Shown here in pieces: positions 46,494 to 58,186 of a stretch of 64,000 nt of DNA. The stretch covers positions 99,812,501 through 99,876,500 of the forward strand of contig NC_060213.1 of assembly GCF_021130785.1 (NCBI RefSeq), read 5' to 3'. The stretch comes from Homalodisca vitripennis. Taxonomy: Eukaryota; Arthropoda; Insecta; Hemiptera; Cicadellidae. Each line of letters opens with the position of its first letter. The first letter of the stretch is position 1. A model generated the notes under the pieces. The model did no database searches, was not told the DNA's origin, and saw only the letters and a list, made by a program, of their open reading frames with translations. A program made the translations under genes and the position numbers.

Positions 46494-47269
46494 TAGGGTT
46501 GTTGCAATATGAGGCTAGTTCCGATATTTGTTATCGATATCAATATCAAGCTTGGATATCGATATACCGATATTACTAAATCCAAATATCGATATCCTTA
46601 ATATCGACCGATATCGAAATAAGGGAAGGGGAATGATTAAATTGGTGTATACAACCTTTGAATTGATGAGTATGTGTAACTAGTATAATCAAAGATACAA
46701 CTTACGAGTTCATTTCCAAAACAATGTTTTTAATACAAATACAACTTAATACATTAAAAAAAACCATTATTTAAAGATAAAAAAGAAATTCCTTAATTAT
46801 TCTATTTAACATTTTTAACTAAGAACCATTTGAAGCACAATTATTAAAAACAATTGTCAAAGTAAGAATAAAAATTACAATTTTACAATTCAATATAAAT
46901 CTATAAGAATATAAATTGAGTTTTAAGAACAACAATTACATTTTAAAAAGCAACTATATTATATATGGTTAACTGAACCAAGCATCGTCTGGTTACTTTT
47001 TACTTAATCTGCTAAGTTAATTTCTTTGTTGTCGTTGCATTTAACAACTGAACAAAGCAAGTTGTTTGAGTTTTGCTTTTGTAAAACTAATAAAGCCAAA
47101 ATAATAAATAATTACTACTCTTCATTCATTATGATATCAAAACCCCGATATTTGTATATTTCTTCTGATATCACGATAATATCTGATAACTTATATCGAT
47201 ATCAATAAAGGACATATCGAAACGATAATATCGATATATATTTATATCGATAATATCGCAACATCCCTA
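46494..47269. mobile_element. hAT-like non-autonomous element with ATCGATAT-rich ends
   Basis: The termini TAGGGTTGTTGCAATAT and, read inward from the right, TAGGGATGTTGCGATAT form the inverted repeat. The flanking direct repeat TCTATAT (46487-46493 and 47270-47276) is exact over 7 bases, with an eighth position possible. Both ends carry clusters of ATATCGATAT motifs (about 46530-46620 and 47120-47250). The interior encodes nothing recognisable. The site lies in the LINE ORF2 N-terminal region, and removing the element rejoins it. Confidence 0.9.
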
Positions 47270-47944
47270 TCTATATAGTCACACAATACAAATAATACTA
47301 TTAAAACCTTCTCTTTATTCCAAAGTGCTAATAGTATCCTAAATAAAGTTATATAGCTGGAATATATGAGTTATAATATAAGTGCAGACATAATTGCTTT
47401 AAGTAAACGTTGGTTTTCAGCAGGAAAAGTATTTTCAGGTAAAAAGTTACGTTGTAGTCTCATTTTATTGTATAATTAGTTTTGATAAATGGAGTTTTCT
47501 GTCTGTCTTGTAAAAATAATATACAGTTTAATGAATTTAGTGATGACTTTGTTTTCTAATGTTCCTCCCTTAGATAATTTCATCTAATTCTAATAAATTC
47601 AATATTTAATTGTTAATAGTTACAGAACACCAGACTCCGATATTTATGTATGCATTTCCAAGCTGCAGTTGTTATGTGAACTACCTTTAGGAGAGAAATA
47701 GTATTTAGTTGTTTGGAGTGGTTTTAGCATTAATTTATTAAACCTCAACTCAGCAGAGTCTTTAGCTTTTAAGAATATTTTAAAATATTATAATTTTAGA
47801 TCTGTATATATGGAAGAGGATGTTTGCATGTATGACATTGATAGACTCAGAAACTTATTGAGCAATCATTGTGGAAATGTTTATGTTTATGTATTTTTCC
47901 ACAGAGAAGGTTTATATGGTGTGTTCATTGATGTAACACCCACC

Positions 47945-48292
47945 AGATGAAACTGCAAAAGATAAGTTCTCAAAACACCTGCGCATTATAAATTTCAACT
48001 ACAAGACAAGTTACATACAATAGCCAAACACTATTTGAAGGCGCTAATTATGATGTATATTTGTCTTTAAAATAATTGTCTGGTTGAACTTAAAGCTTGA
48101 ATGTTAAACCACTTTATAATAAAGTACATGTATGTGTACAATGGTGATAAACATACACTTTTGAAAAATTTTCTGATCGTGGTAACAAGGCAAACTCTAC
48201 ATCAGTGTGCGAATATAATTCACTTGAATCAGAATTGCTCATACACAGGCAAAACTTACCAAAAGCGTGCAAAGCCGCGGTTAGCAGCTATT
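47945..48292 (+). mobile_element. Helitron-like non-autonomous repeat, copy 3
   Basis: Shares the body of copy 1 over about 340 bases, for example AAACACTATTTGAAGGCGCT, TCTACATC, and the end AAAGCGTGCAAAGCCGCGG followed by TTAGCAGCT. It interrupts the LINE between its endonuclease (ending ..VTPTR) and the following segment (SCLDIVSNIPQ). It lacks the 5' TATATAAA start, so it may be 5'-truncated. The 3' end is mutated relative to the CTAGT type. Confidence 0.7.
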
Positions 48293-50440
48293 ATTTTAAA
48301 TAAATCTACTAAGTTTCTAGAAATGGTGAATCTTGTTTAGATATTGTTAGTAATATACCTCAGGATATATCTAGGCTTAACCTTTACCGCGGCTTTGCAG
48401 ATCACAGTTTTTCTCAAATTTTGAAAATAAATGTTAATCATTTATTCCTACAGATTGAGAACAATAAAACAACCAACCATAGGCTATTTTCTTAGCAGGG
48501 CCAACAAAATAAAGACGGGTTTGATGTAATTTTTGATGAATCAATTGATGTAAATTTCTCAAAATTTGTTATAAACTGGTATTCTATTATGAATTGGCAT
48601 TCCCATTAAAAACAACAAAATTAAAGTCATATCCATATTCCTAGATGACTGATGTTGTTAGGGAGAGTGGCGTCCTATCAAGGGAGCTGTTTGCCAGACC
48701 CAAGTCAATGAACACAGAAAACAGCCGGAAAGAATATAGAACTTAAATATCATTATAAAATAGTACTAGATGCAAAGCAAGAACCCCAAGCAGATAAAAT
48801 AGAATTCTCAAAAAATATTCCAAAAACAAACTGGAATATAATTCATTCAGAAATAAATTCATTTTTGTCTAAAAAAAATATGAATCTAATTGTAAATAGA
48901 CAGGATATTACTAATCCAATGGATATTGCAATAGCATTTAATAGCCACTTCACAAGTGTACTGCATATTATCTGTATCCAGCTATACTTGCTGAATTCAA
49001 GCATTATGATCCACTAATCCTTTTGCAAAATTCATTTCTGAATGGTTTACTTTATCTTTATCCAGTTTGCGAAAAAGATAATTGAAGTTGTAAATCAATT
49101 GTCAATTTAAATCAAATACTTCCAAGGATATTGAAAGAACTCATCATCTTGTCAAAACCTCTTTGGTCCCTGGTAAATAGCTCCCTGACTGATTGAGTCT
49201 TCCCTGAATATCTCAAGGTAGGTAGCCAGAGTAACACCAATAAAAAAAAAATTATTCAAGCTTGCAGAAAATTACAGACCTATTTCAGTTTTTCAATATT
49301 ATTAGAAACTGTTGTAAAATCATAACTTTAAATTAAAAAAAAAAATCATTCTCAATAACAAATAAAAATCTGTTTTCGGTTTTCAATCCAATTTGTCAAC
49401 TTTAGATGCTATTATAGGTTTAACTGACTACGTGCTGACTGCCTTGAACAAAGAGAGGTAACCTGTGGACTCTTGTGTGACCTCCGGAAGGCTTTTGATT
49501 CTGTAAACCATGAGAATTTTTAAAACAAATTGGAGTATTATGGCATCACAGCCAGGTAGTAGAGATAGATGAAAACCGTGCTGGCTCTACATAAATATCT
49601 ATTCCCTTCTTGACATTTAGAGGCAGGTGTACCGCAAGGTTCCATTTTATGCACCATATTGTTTTTAATTTTTATAAATGGCTTACTCAAGCAGCTCAAT
49701 TTACATGACAAATTAATTGTCTTTGCTGACGACATCACAAGTTCGTTTACATCTGAAAATAAACTTGACCTATCCCAAAAATTACATGAAAACAACAAAT
49801 TAATGCTAAAAAAGTTTCAATTTCTTTGTGTTACTTTGGATGGCAATGTGGAGATGGGACAATCACATCAGTCACTTAAACGGGAAACTAAATTCAGTAT
49901 GTTACGCAGTTCGTAAAATTCAATATTTGATGGATATAAGAACAGCAAAAACCATTTATTTTGACTATTTTCAATCTATGATGATACACAGAATTGTTTG
50001 GTGGGATAGTTCACTGTTTGTTGAACAGGTTTTCAAAAGAGAGCAACCCAATTTCTATGAAATTTAAAATTTAATCAATCACGTAGAGGCCATTTTGTTA
50101 ATCTTCACATTTTGTCAGTGAGAAGTATTTGCATAATGAAAATGTTAACTCCAACTTATTAAAGAGTACAGTCCAATCTCTATCTCCCATCATAAATAAC
50201 TACATAACAAGTAAATATTAATTCTCTACCTCTATCTATACACAAAGCAACCCAGTTAAAACATCTTTCTCTTAGGCATAATTTATTTAATTAACTGCCT
50301 TCTTTAGCATACCTGTAGATGGAGATTCCTACATTAAAGGGTTTTCAACAAATCTATGAGAGAATATATGCTTCAAACTGAAATTTATGCTTTTGATGAT
50401 GTTTGTCCAAATTCACTAGAAAATAATTAAGATGTAAAAA

Positions 50441-51890
50441 TCATACTTCACCTAGTTTTAGCTATAGTTACTAGTGTTTTAGTCAGTTGTTAATGTTTAT
50501 TTACTATTTAGTGTTTTTATATCTTAACAAGCTGTATAACAGTATACTGTTCTATGGGGCATCATTTCATTTTACATAATGTTATTGCATATTTATGGTT
50601 TATTGCTAGAGCTTTTTCTATATTTTTAATACTAAGTTTAATGTACATACACTTTAAGGTTGTACTTACCACAGCGAACGAAAAAAATATTTTGTTATCT
50701 TTACTGCATATTTAACCTTTTTTAGAACAGATAGTAATTTTTCACATCTGTTGTTACAATTGTTTCTAACAATATAGTAGTCTCCTTAAATCATACATGA
50801 TCAACAATTAACTAAACATTCTTATGAAACAACCTATAGGTAGTTATACAGGTAAAGTGTGAATTGAATATCATCACTTCATAATGTTCAGTGTCTTCGT
50901 GTTGTGGATTATATCATAAAATACCTTATGTTGTGTGAATTTTTCAAAAAATATGACATGTGGACAAATTGGTATTTAAAGCTGAAATTTTCATTCCCTC
51001 TCCAAGTCGCTTCATCAGGATTAAGAATTGATTTAAGTGAGTCCTTTGTTATTTTAGGTTTAATGCATTTTTTTGTATACTTAACTTAAACTTCATAATA
51101 TGTTTTTATAATTTGAATAATTATTATCACCTTTATAAATATGTATTTTATTTTATATGTCTCTTGCCCTGTCTAATTGTTTTTCACAAGTTAGAGGAAT
51201 TATTTATTCCCACTGAAAATTTTGTTAAGACTTATGTGAACTGCAACAATACAAGTTGTTTAATAGGAAAAGAACAAAACATCTCAGTTTCACTAGCCAT
51301 TTTGTTAAATACATTTTTTTTAAAGAACATTACTAAATTTGGTGATTTTTATGTATCTTCATCCAAAAGTTATACTGTATTCAAAATAGACCCTCACCAT
51401 AGCGTAGGGATTAGACTGTGTCTCTCCGAAAGAATCAAAGAAAGATCAACCGGAAAGGTTCGATTTCCAAGGAGGTTAATAAACATTTTGCAAATAGATT
51501 TCAACCGCTTTCCTTTAAAATTATAGGTGTAAAGTAATTAAAATATCACTTGCATAAAAAAGATAGTAAATATATTTGTGAAACAGATGTACGTAATATA
51601 TTTCATCATTGGTAAATACATCTTATCAGATGAGTAATCAAATGAGAGGACTATAGAGGTTAAATATGTATTTATTTGCAAGTTCTGAAATATTTTTGTT
51701 TACAATCTCATTTAGATTTTTAAGCCTTAATGAGGTAGCCTGTGGTTTTTCATGTTAGGTTCATGACACATACATGTTTTAATATAAACAGTTTTTAATG
51801 ATTAAAACTTAGTTAAATGCTTTTTAAAAAAAACCGAAAATATGTGTAAGTTAAATTCTCATTTTCTGTAAAATTACCCATATTTTAATT
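50441..51890. other. Intron or intergenic DNA before the first clear SAMHD1 exon
   Basis: AT-rich, with two chance ORFs (50904-51089 and 51113-51526) that show no domain. No exon joining in phase to 51896 was convincing in this stretch. Confidence 0.45.
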
Positions 51891-51895
51891 GTCAG

Positions 51896-52064
51896 GATAT
51901 AAGGTGTTCAATGACTCTGTGCACGGACACATCACTCTACACCCCCTACTGGTCAAGGTGGTGGACACCCCCCAGTTCCAGCGTCTGCGCAACATCAAGC
52001 AGCTTGGCTTCGCTAACTACGTGTTCCCTGGAGCCAACAACTGCCGCTATGAACACTCTCTTGG
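51896..52064 (+). CDS. SAMHD1: SAMHD1-like dNTP triphosphohydrolase, first recognisable HD-domain exon
   Basis: SAMHD1 hydrolyses dNTPs to nucleoside plus triphosphate, controlling dNTP pools and, in vertebrates, restricting retroviruses and retroelements. The exon follows a TTTTAATTGTCAG acceptor and ends before GTTAGT. It starts with two bases of a split glycine codon and ends with two bases of another. It opens the HD domain: [20 protein letters not shown], then [15 protein letters not shown], whose D, Q and R match the human allosteric GTP-site residues D137, Q142 and R145. NCRYEHSLG follows, with the metal ligand equivalent to H167 and the adjacent arginine R164. Codon use is GC-richer than in the surrounding introns. 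No SAM domain was found upstream. Confidence 0.93.
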
Positions 52065-52147
52065 GTTAGTCTTTTTCCTTCTTCCTGTGCTATCCTTATT
52101 TTTAATGATTTAAACATGTCACAGCAAGAAAAAAAGGTTTGAAAATC

Positions 52148-55100
52148 TCTGTGTGAATTGAATTGAAACATCTTTATTCATATAATATACAGTGGTATAC
52201 ATTGAATGGCGTCATTATGTTAAATGAAACTAACTACATCTAAGTAACAGTATTTACAGTTTTCTTCATAACAAATCAAACTACACCTACTACCAGGTTC
52301 AACATAAATTAAGGATGGTTGTCAAAGTTCATCAAATTTATATAATGGGTAGTTTATCAAATAACTTTTTAATTTTTTCTTAAATAATTTACTATTGTCT
52401 ATACTTCTCAATTCCACAGGTAGGTAGTCTTAGTAAAAAACTTTGCACCTGCATACGATGTTTTTTTGGTATAAAATTCTAGCCTATGAGAATTAATAGC
52501 AATTTGATTTTCGATTTCTTGTAAAATATGAATGACTGTCACCTAATTTCGGAACCAATTTATTTATGCATAGTTTTTTTACATGGATAGTATTGATCGG
52601 AATAAATTATAAACAGTCATTATTCCTAAATCAGTAAAATGTTGATGAACAGAGTCATCAAATTTTTAGATTTAACATGGTTCGTATTGCCCTCTTTTGG
52701 AGAAGGAGTATTCTATCCAAATTCCGTTTTGATGTACCCCCATATATTTCAATACCAAAAACTTATTGATGATTCTATAAGAGAGAAATAAATTATTTTT
52801 AAAGTATTTAATGAGCAAAATTTAGATCATCCTATACAAAGCATACAATCCAGAAGTAACTTTATTAACTATGTGTTCAGTATGGAGATTCCATGTCAAA
52901 TTTTCATCTAAGATTAAACCCAAAAATGTTGTGGAACTTACTTTTTCCAAAGAGTGGTTGTTTATTTTTATTCCCGGATTTACTGAAGATTTCCTTTTTC
53001 CTGCTTTGAAAACAATAAAATTAGTTTTGCTGGTATTTAATAATAGTTTATGATTATTAAAGAAATTATTTTTGTCCAATAAACTAGAAGAAGCATTATT
53101 TTCCAAATTATTTAATGTACTACTACTAATTTTTAAACTTGCATCGTCAGCATACAGACAAAGTGTTTTTGTTGGACTGGTTTTGAAAAGAGTGCGGAAT
53201 ACCTTTTACATAACAGAGAAAACAGCAGTGGGCCAAGGATTGATCCTTGCGGAACACCATGCTGAATCTGTGCTAGTGATGAATTATTGGTGACTATTTG
53301 ATTCTTAATGCTACTTTTTATTTCAACAAATTGTTTTCTATTGATTAAGTATGAACTGAACCAATTTAGAGTAATGCCATTGATTCCCAGGCCTTCAATC
53401 TTGTTTAATAGAATTTTTGTGTGAAACGCTATTCAAAAGCTCTGCTTTAGGTCCAAGAAAATACCTATTGTTTTCTCTCCTTTATCTACAGAGTCAATGA
53501 CGGATTTAATGAAATCTATGCCAGCAGTAACCACAGATCGATTTGGTCTAAAAGCCATGTTGTTCCTTATCATGCAAACAATGGGTTTCAAGAAAATTTA
53601 CTAATTGATTATAGGCTGCTCTTTCAAAAATTTTTGAAAAAGTAGGTAGCAACGATAATAGTCTGTAATGTGATGGGTTTTTTTTTAATCTCCTTTTTTC
53701 AAAAATCGGGATTACTTTGGCTATTTTGAGTTTTGACGGAAAGATTCCACTAATAAAGGAAGAATTAATTAAGTGGACTAAGGGTTTAATTAGTTGATTG
53801 CCGGCTAACTTTATCACCGTCATTGGAACTTCATCATAACCAGTTGAAAACTTATTGGGAAAAGATCTCAAAATTTTTAGAATTTCACGTTCTGTTACTG
53901 GTCTGAATTTAAAATTTTGGTTTGTCAAATTATTAAAACTAAGCAGAGAATCATTGTCAATCTGAATGATTGGATCTAACTGTGGAATTATTGACAATTC
54001 AACATAATTGGCAAAAAAAAATCATTGAAATGTCTACTAATTTTCTTGTGGTTCTACCAAAGTTCGGCCATTAGTTACAATTTTCAATGTTTACTACAGT
54101 GTTTTTTCTTATTTCCAATCTCTTTGTTCAGGAATCTGCCAGGTTGTTTTGCTAACATTATTGGATTTTTCTATTTTACTTTGATAAAAATCCTTTTTCT
54201 TATTAATTAAAGTATTCTTATAATTTTTCCTTAAGGTTTTAATTGTATATTTAAACAGTTCTTGATCCTTAATAACTCTAGCTGATTGACTCAATTCTAA
54301 AATTTTTTGTCTATCTTGTTTTACATCAGGTGTTATCCAATTATCTCTACACTTTCTTAAACGCTTTTTAACTTTAGGAAAAAACAAGTTAAAGCAGTAC
54401 ATAAAAATGTCATGAAAAACATCAAATTTTACATCAACACAAGCATTATAGACATTAAAACCAATTTTCCTTATCCAAAGCCCTCAACAAATAATGCCAA
54501 ATTGCTATCATCAAAAACCCTAGTTTCTTTTGTTACAGATTTATTTTCAAGCTTAGGGCTTGAATCTTTCCAAACCCTCTCCATCATTAACATCAACAAA
54601 CACCATCACACCATAATGGTCAGATAACTGTGTGTCAATTCCCTCAACTCTTATTGAATTGCTCATCAAAATTAGTTAAAACATTATCCAATGCAGATTC
54701 TGTAGTACAAGTTATTCGGGTTGGAAAATTAAACTAAAAATCTCATATTAAATAATTGCAATACATCATTAAGCTTTTGTTGGTTCGAGCTATCTAGAAC
54801 ATCGATATTAACATCTCCCACAACTAAAACATTTTTGAAATCTCTTAACTAACACTCTTAAACAAAAACACAATTTTTCCAAAAATGTTGACACATTTGA
54901 ATTAGGAGATCGATAAACTGCCATTAAAAACAAAGTGTAAACCAAACCATTGTATACTTAACCACACAGCATTCAAATTCTTTTTCTAAAATTAAGTTTT
55001 GAATACAATTTTAAATTTACATTTTTACACTTTATTTCATCTTTGCATAGAACCATTACTCCTCCTCCAACTGAAAAAACCTCTTTAAAAGGATGCATTA

Positions 55101-55240
55101 ACAATGTAATCTTTTAAAATTGAACCTTTCAATTTCAGAATTCATCATTTTATGTTCGTTTAGGACTATTATATCAGGGTTTAACTCAATGTGTACATGT
55201 TGTTAAGTAAAGTTAGGGGTATGTGGTTTAGTCCAGTAAA
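52148..55240 (-). mobile_element. Nearly complete LINE ORF2 in a SAMHD1 intron, antisense
   Basis: From 55240 downwards on the minus strand: the APE endonuclease with NPDIIVLNEHKM (near 55180), VVGDVNIDVLD (near 54810) and QLSDHYG (near 54620), which include the catalytic GD.N and SDH motifs. The linker lies at 54402-54109. RT blocks KIAKVIPIF and LLPTFSKIFERA (53997-53548) are followed by HGVPQGSILGPLLF near 53240 and the catalytic YADDASLKI near 53130. The thumb segment is in the 53106-52822 frame, with FLGLILDENLTWNLH. No RNase H is seen. The 3' end near 52148 has AATAAA then TTCAATTCAATTC. Stops and shifts inactivate it. It lies between SAMHD1 exons in the opposite orientation. Confidence 0.85.
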
Positions 55241-56632
55241 ATTGTGCTGTGGACCTTGGTTCCCTATTGTTCATTTTCTTTGTCAGCTGCTTGCAAAACA
55301 GTATTTTAGACAATAGACTAATCAGTGGGCGAAGCTAACTAATATAGCAACTATCAAGGTACAAAATCTGTATAACACTATTTTTTGAAGATTAAAATCT
55401 ATACTCATCCTCAGAGAAGTATTCGTAAAAACAACTATATACTAATAAGTCGAGACTGTGCGACTGGAGCCAAACAATATCTTTGCTCAGGACCAGCAAA
55501 CTACATGTCACGAACTGTGCGAGATAAGACAATCAATATTGGTATTTCCTTTGATGTCCCTGTGCTGAGACAAAAACAACAGGATAGCAATGGTCAGAAG
55601 GGGAAGGGGTAAAGAGCTAGCCATCAGTGTGTAGCCCTGGCTCTCCTACCTATGCCATACAGACATATCTTGTTTGAGATCTTTTTCCATTCTTGGTAAA
55701 GCACTCTGCATGTTTTCATCCTTGGCCTACTCCTGTCAGCTCGGAGTCCAAGTTTTTGTAAGTCTGTGCAGTGTTCTTAGAAGTGCTACAACTGATTCTT
55801 CATTCTAGGTGAGGAATTATTCCAGAATTATGTCAAACACATACATCAACACTTTTCTGGCTTGTAAATTAGGAGTGTACATATTTTGTAGCTGGTGGGC
55901 ATTTTTCATGAGCATTAATTGTACAGAGTGTACAAATATGTATTTTACCAACGAATAATTTTGTGTTCTGATGAATAGTAAGCCATCATTTTTTATCTAT
56001 TACATGTATTTAACTATTAGATGGATTTCTTTTTATGTTCACCTATTCTGTTGATTAAAATTGCCAAAAGTCATCTGTTTCACTGACTGTCTAGATAGTT
56101 GTCTCACATTTGTTGGCCGAGGTTAAGTAACTTGACTTTCAGAGATTTGCAGCAAGAGACAAGCGAAATAACAGAACGCTGCAGTGTAGATAGTCTGCTA
56201 CGGTTTATTAAGGGGCACACTACTGTCCAGAAAGTAGCTTGCAGCTACTTTTTAAGTCCTAACATAGGTACTCTTTTTATGTATAACACTAATATGCAAA
56301 CCACAAAACCAATTATTTTACTTTTATGTTTTTACTAGTTGGAAACTTTTTTCTGTCTGATCTATCTCGTATACATGAAATAATATTGTTACTATGCACT
56401 GTATCAACATCAGAGGCATGGACTTTTATGTCTTGTTCTTTGCTCCTTTGGCAGAACCTAAGTTGTAAACATGTCTCTAATAGTAAAATTATGGTTGTAA
56501 ATAATAATATTTTGTAAATGTAATGTTTTTTAAGTAAGTTCAAAGTGAATACCCAAGAAATTTAAATTGAATGAATATTCAATTATGTTGCATTTTATAA
56601 AATACTGCTTTTAAGAAAGGAGAGAAAGGAGA
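55241..56632. other. Intron DNA, no gene recognised
   Basis: Several GC-richer blocks (55385-55620, 55640-55810 and 56100-56240) look like old repeats but gave no recognisable protein. No SAMHD1 exon would be expected here, because exons 51896-52064 and 58187-58373 join without a gap in the protein. Confidence 0.45.
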
Positions 56633-56880
56633 TCAAATCAAATCATTTATTGTCAAGATGTAATGTACATACATATAATAAGGTCAAATAACTTGTCTAA
56701 AATAGTCTATTCCAAATTGTCTCTTAATACAGTATAAAAATCATTAACACTGTACAGGCAAGATTTGAGTACTGAAGGGAGCCAGAAAAAGTCTAGAATT
56801 TTGTGCAATAAAAAATTGTAGAAATCAGGGTTATCATGGAGCAGGTGAATGACAATGAGTGCCACTCATGTTCATCCCCA
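56633..56880 (-). mobile_element. 3' end of a LINE (minus strand)
   Basis: Minus-strand translation gives KSCLYSVNDFYTVLRDNLE near 56690-56770, a LINE C-terminus of the FYSVNEFL type. It is followed by AATAAATGATTTGATTTGAT at about 56636-56655, the same GATTT-repeat tail as the LINE at 11573. Only the last ~250 bases are present. Confidence 0.7.
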
Positions 56881-56959
56881 TTATAGCCCAGTTAAACTAT
56901 ATTCTGTTCATACATCACATGCATTAATGGACTTATTTCTTACTCTTTTGCATACAACT

Positions 56960-57754
56960 AGGTATGTCCAGAAAGTAAGTTTACTGAGGCTCTCACAGCC
57001 AGAGGGATTTTTTTGACATGTTGGCTACAATGCTGTGTTGTGTTCTTGGCCAGTTGAGAACTGTCTATGGGATAATACGTTTTTGTGAAGAATGTTAAGC
57101 CAATTTCCCGCCAAGTGCGTAATACGCAACGTCTACCGCTATCTCATTTGAAAGCAAAAAAACTCCAATTGAGATTTATAACGAAGTAAATACTGCATAA
57201 TACCAAATGATGGAGAGGAGAAATTTATCTCCATGGAGTTTGTAGTGTCTTAAATACACTACAAACCCCGGCTCCACTCGATTCATCTTATGTTTGTCAG
57301 CAAATTTGGGACCCACCTCATGGTAAGTTTCCGATATCTAGGAGTTTCTGTGATGGTTTTGTGTAGCAGAGATCTGGAGATTTGCAGAAATATTTCAAAA
57401 AGTTCATCCACAGTCAATCTGTGATCGTTACAGACAAATTTTCAATTTTTTCCAGAATTTTAGTGACAACTGAAGTGTTTCCACTCCTCTGATCATGCAC
57501 AGACATACAACCATTTTTAAACTCACAACACCACTTGAACACACTTGTCCGATTCATAGGTTTACTACCATATGCAGTTTTTACTTCATTGTTAATCCTC
57601 AACCAGAGTTATTCCTTTTAAACGAGGTAACAAATGATGCCACATATTTTATACTTGGCGGGAGATTGGGCTACACGGCAGTGTAGCCAACATGTTAGAA
57701 AAAATCCTTTTCGCCTTTAGAGCCTTAGTACATTTACTTTCTGCATATTTGCCC
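56960..57754. mobile_element. Head-to-head mariner derivative
   Basis: Two copies of a mariner 5' end face each other: 56960-57125 on plus and 57754-57595 on minus share ATGTCCAGAAAGTAAGTTTA/ATATGCAGAAAGTAAATGTA, AACATGTTGGCTACA and CCAAT.TCCCGCCAAGT. The minus copy continues into the transposase helix-turn-helix (NEVKTAYGSKPMNRTSVFKW near 57590, CCEFKNG) and onwards to RWVPN near 57310. The catalytic part is missing from both. It therefore resembles a long foldback with mariner ends on both sides, with a TA on the right and an ACTA context on the left. Confidence 0.8.
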
Positions 57755-58186
57755 TGCATAATGAAATGAGGTAAGGCAGGCTTGAGAAAATGCAATTCTC
57801 TTGTTTTACATTTTTACTTCACCTAAAGAATATAAAGTGTCTGCATCACAAAAGTAGTTAGACCTGTTTTGTCATTTTTTTTGTTCCTCTAAAAGCGTGC
57901 AGTCTCAAATACAATCTTGACAATGTGAGAAAATTGAATTTGTATTGAACCTGTAACTCCACGTGTGACTTAACGACCAAGAAACCACATCACAACTCAT
58001 GTCATAGTTCATGCTTGAGTCAGTGAACCATGATGAAAATTATTGCCTGGAGTGCTGGTTTAGATCAGCCAGAAATGTTTTAAGAAGATCAGCTAGAAAT
58101 TGTTTATGCTTAAGTACACACTTTTACCAATATTGTCTCAAACGTTTATATTTGCCCTTGTTGCAACTGACATTATTTGTGTGCAG

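Larger units (their letters stand above)
43700..50440 (+). mobile_element. Nearly full-length LINE, split by four younger insertions
   Basis: Skipping the insertions, the plus strand reads as one jockey/CR1-like LINE. A PHD-like finger (CGNCKK.. then CSHCLQWNHLQC) lies at about 43752-43840. A coiled-coil-like stretch and ORF1 follow at 44841-46050, with an SGNH-like segment (PDSHGRDL in place of GDSHGRDL, near 45683, and GLHLN near 46010). ORF2 starts near 47290 and carries an APE endonuclease (ADIIALSKRWF, YRTPDSDIYV). The linker lies at 48480-49020, then GVPQGSIL, FADDI near 49720, and a C-terminus near 50300. A 125-bp stray linker copy sits at 46137-46262. Stops and shifts are frequent. 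Interruptions are at 43865, 45054, 46494 and about 47945. Confidence 0.8.

Noticed and set aside
51113..51526. 137-codon plus ORF upstream of SAMHD1 as a possible SAM-domain exon
   Set aside because: There is no SAM-like pattern, the composition is that of AT-rich noncoding DNA, and no donor in the right phase joins it to 51896.
58011..58186. Extension of the SAMHD1 exon upstream to 58011 along the open frame
   Set aside because: The acceptor at 58185-58186 gives an exact in-phase join to the previous exon, and the upstream residues do not resemble the family.
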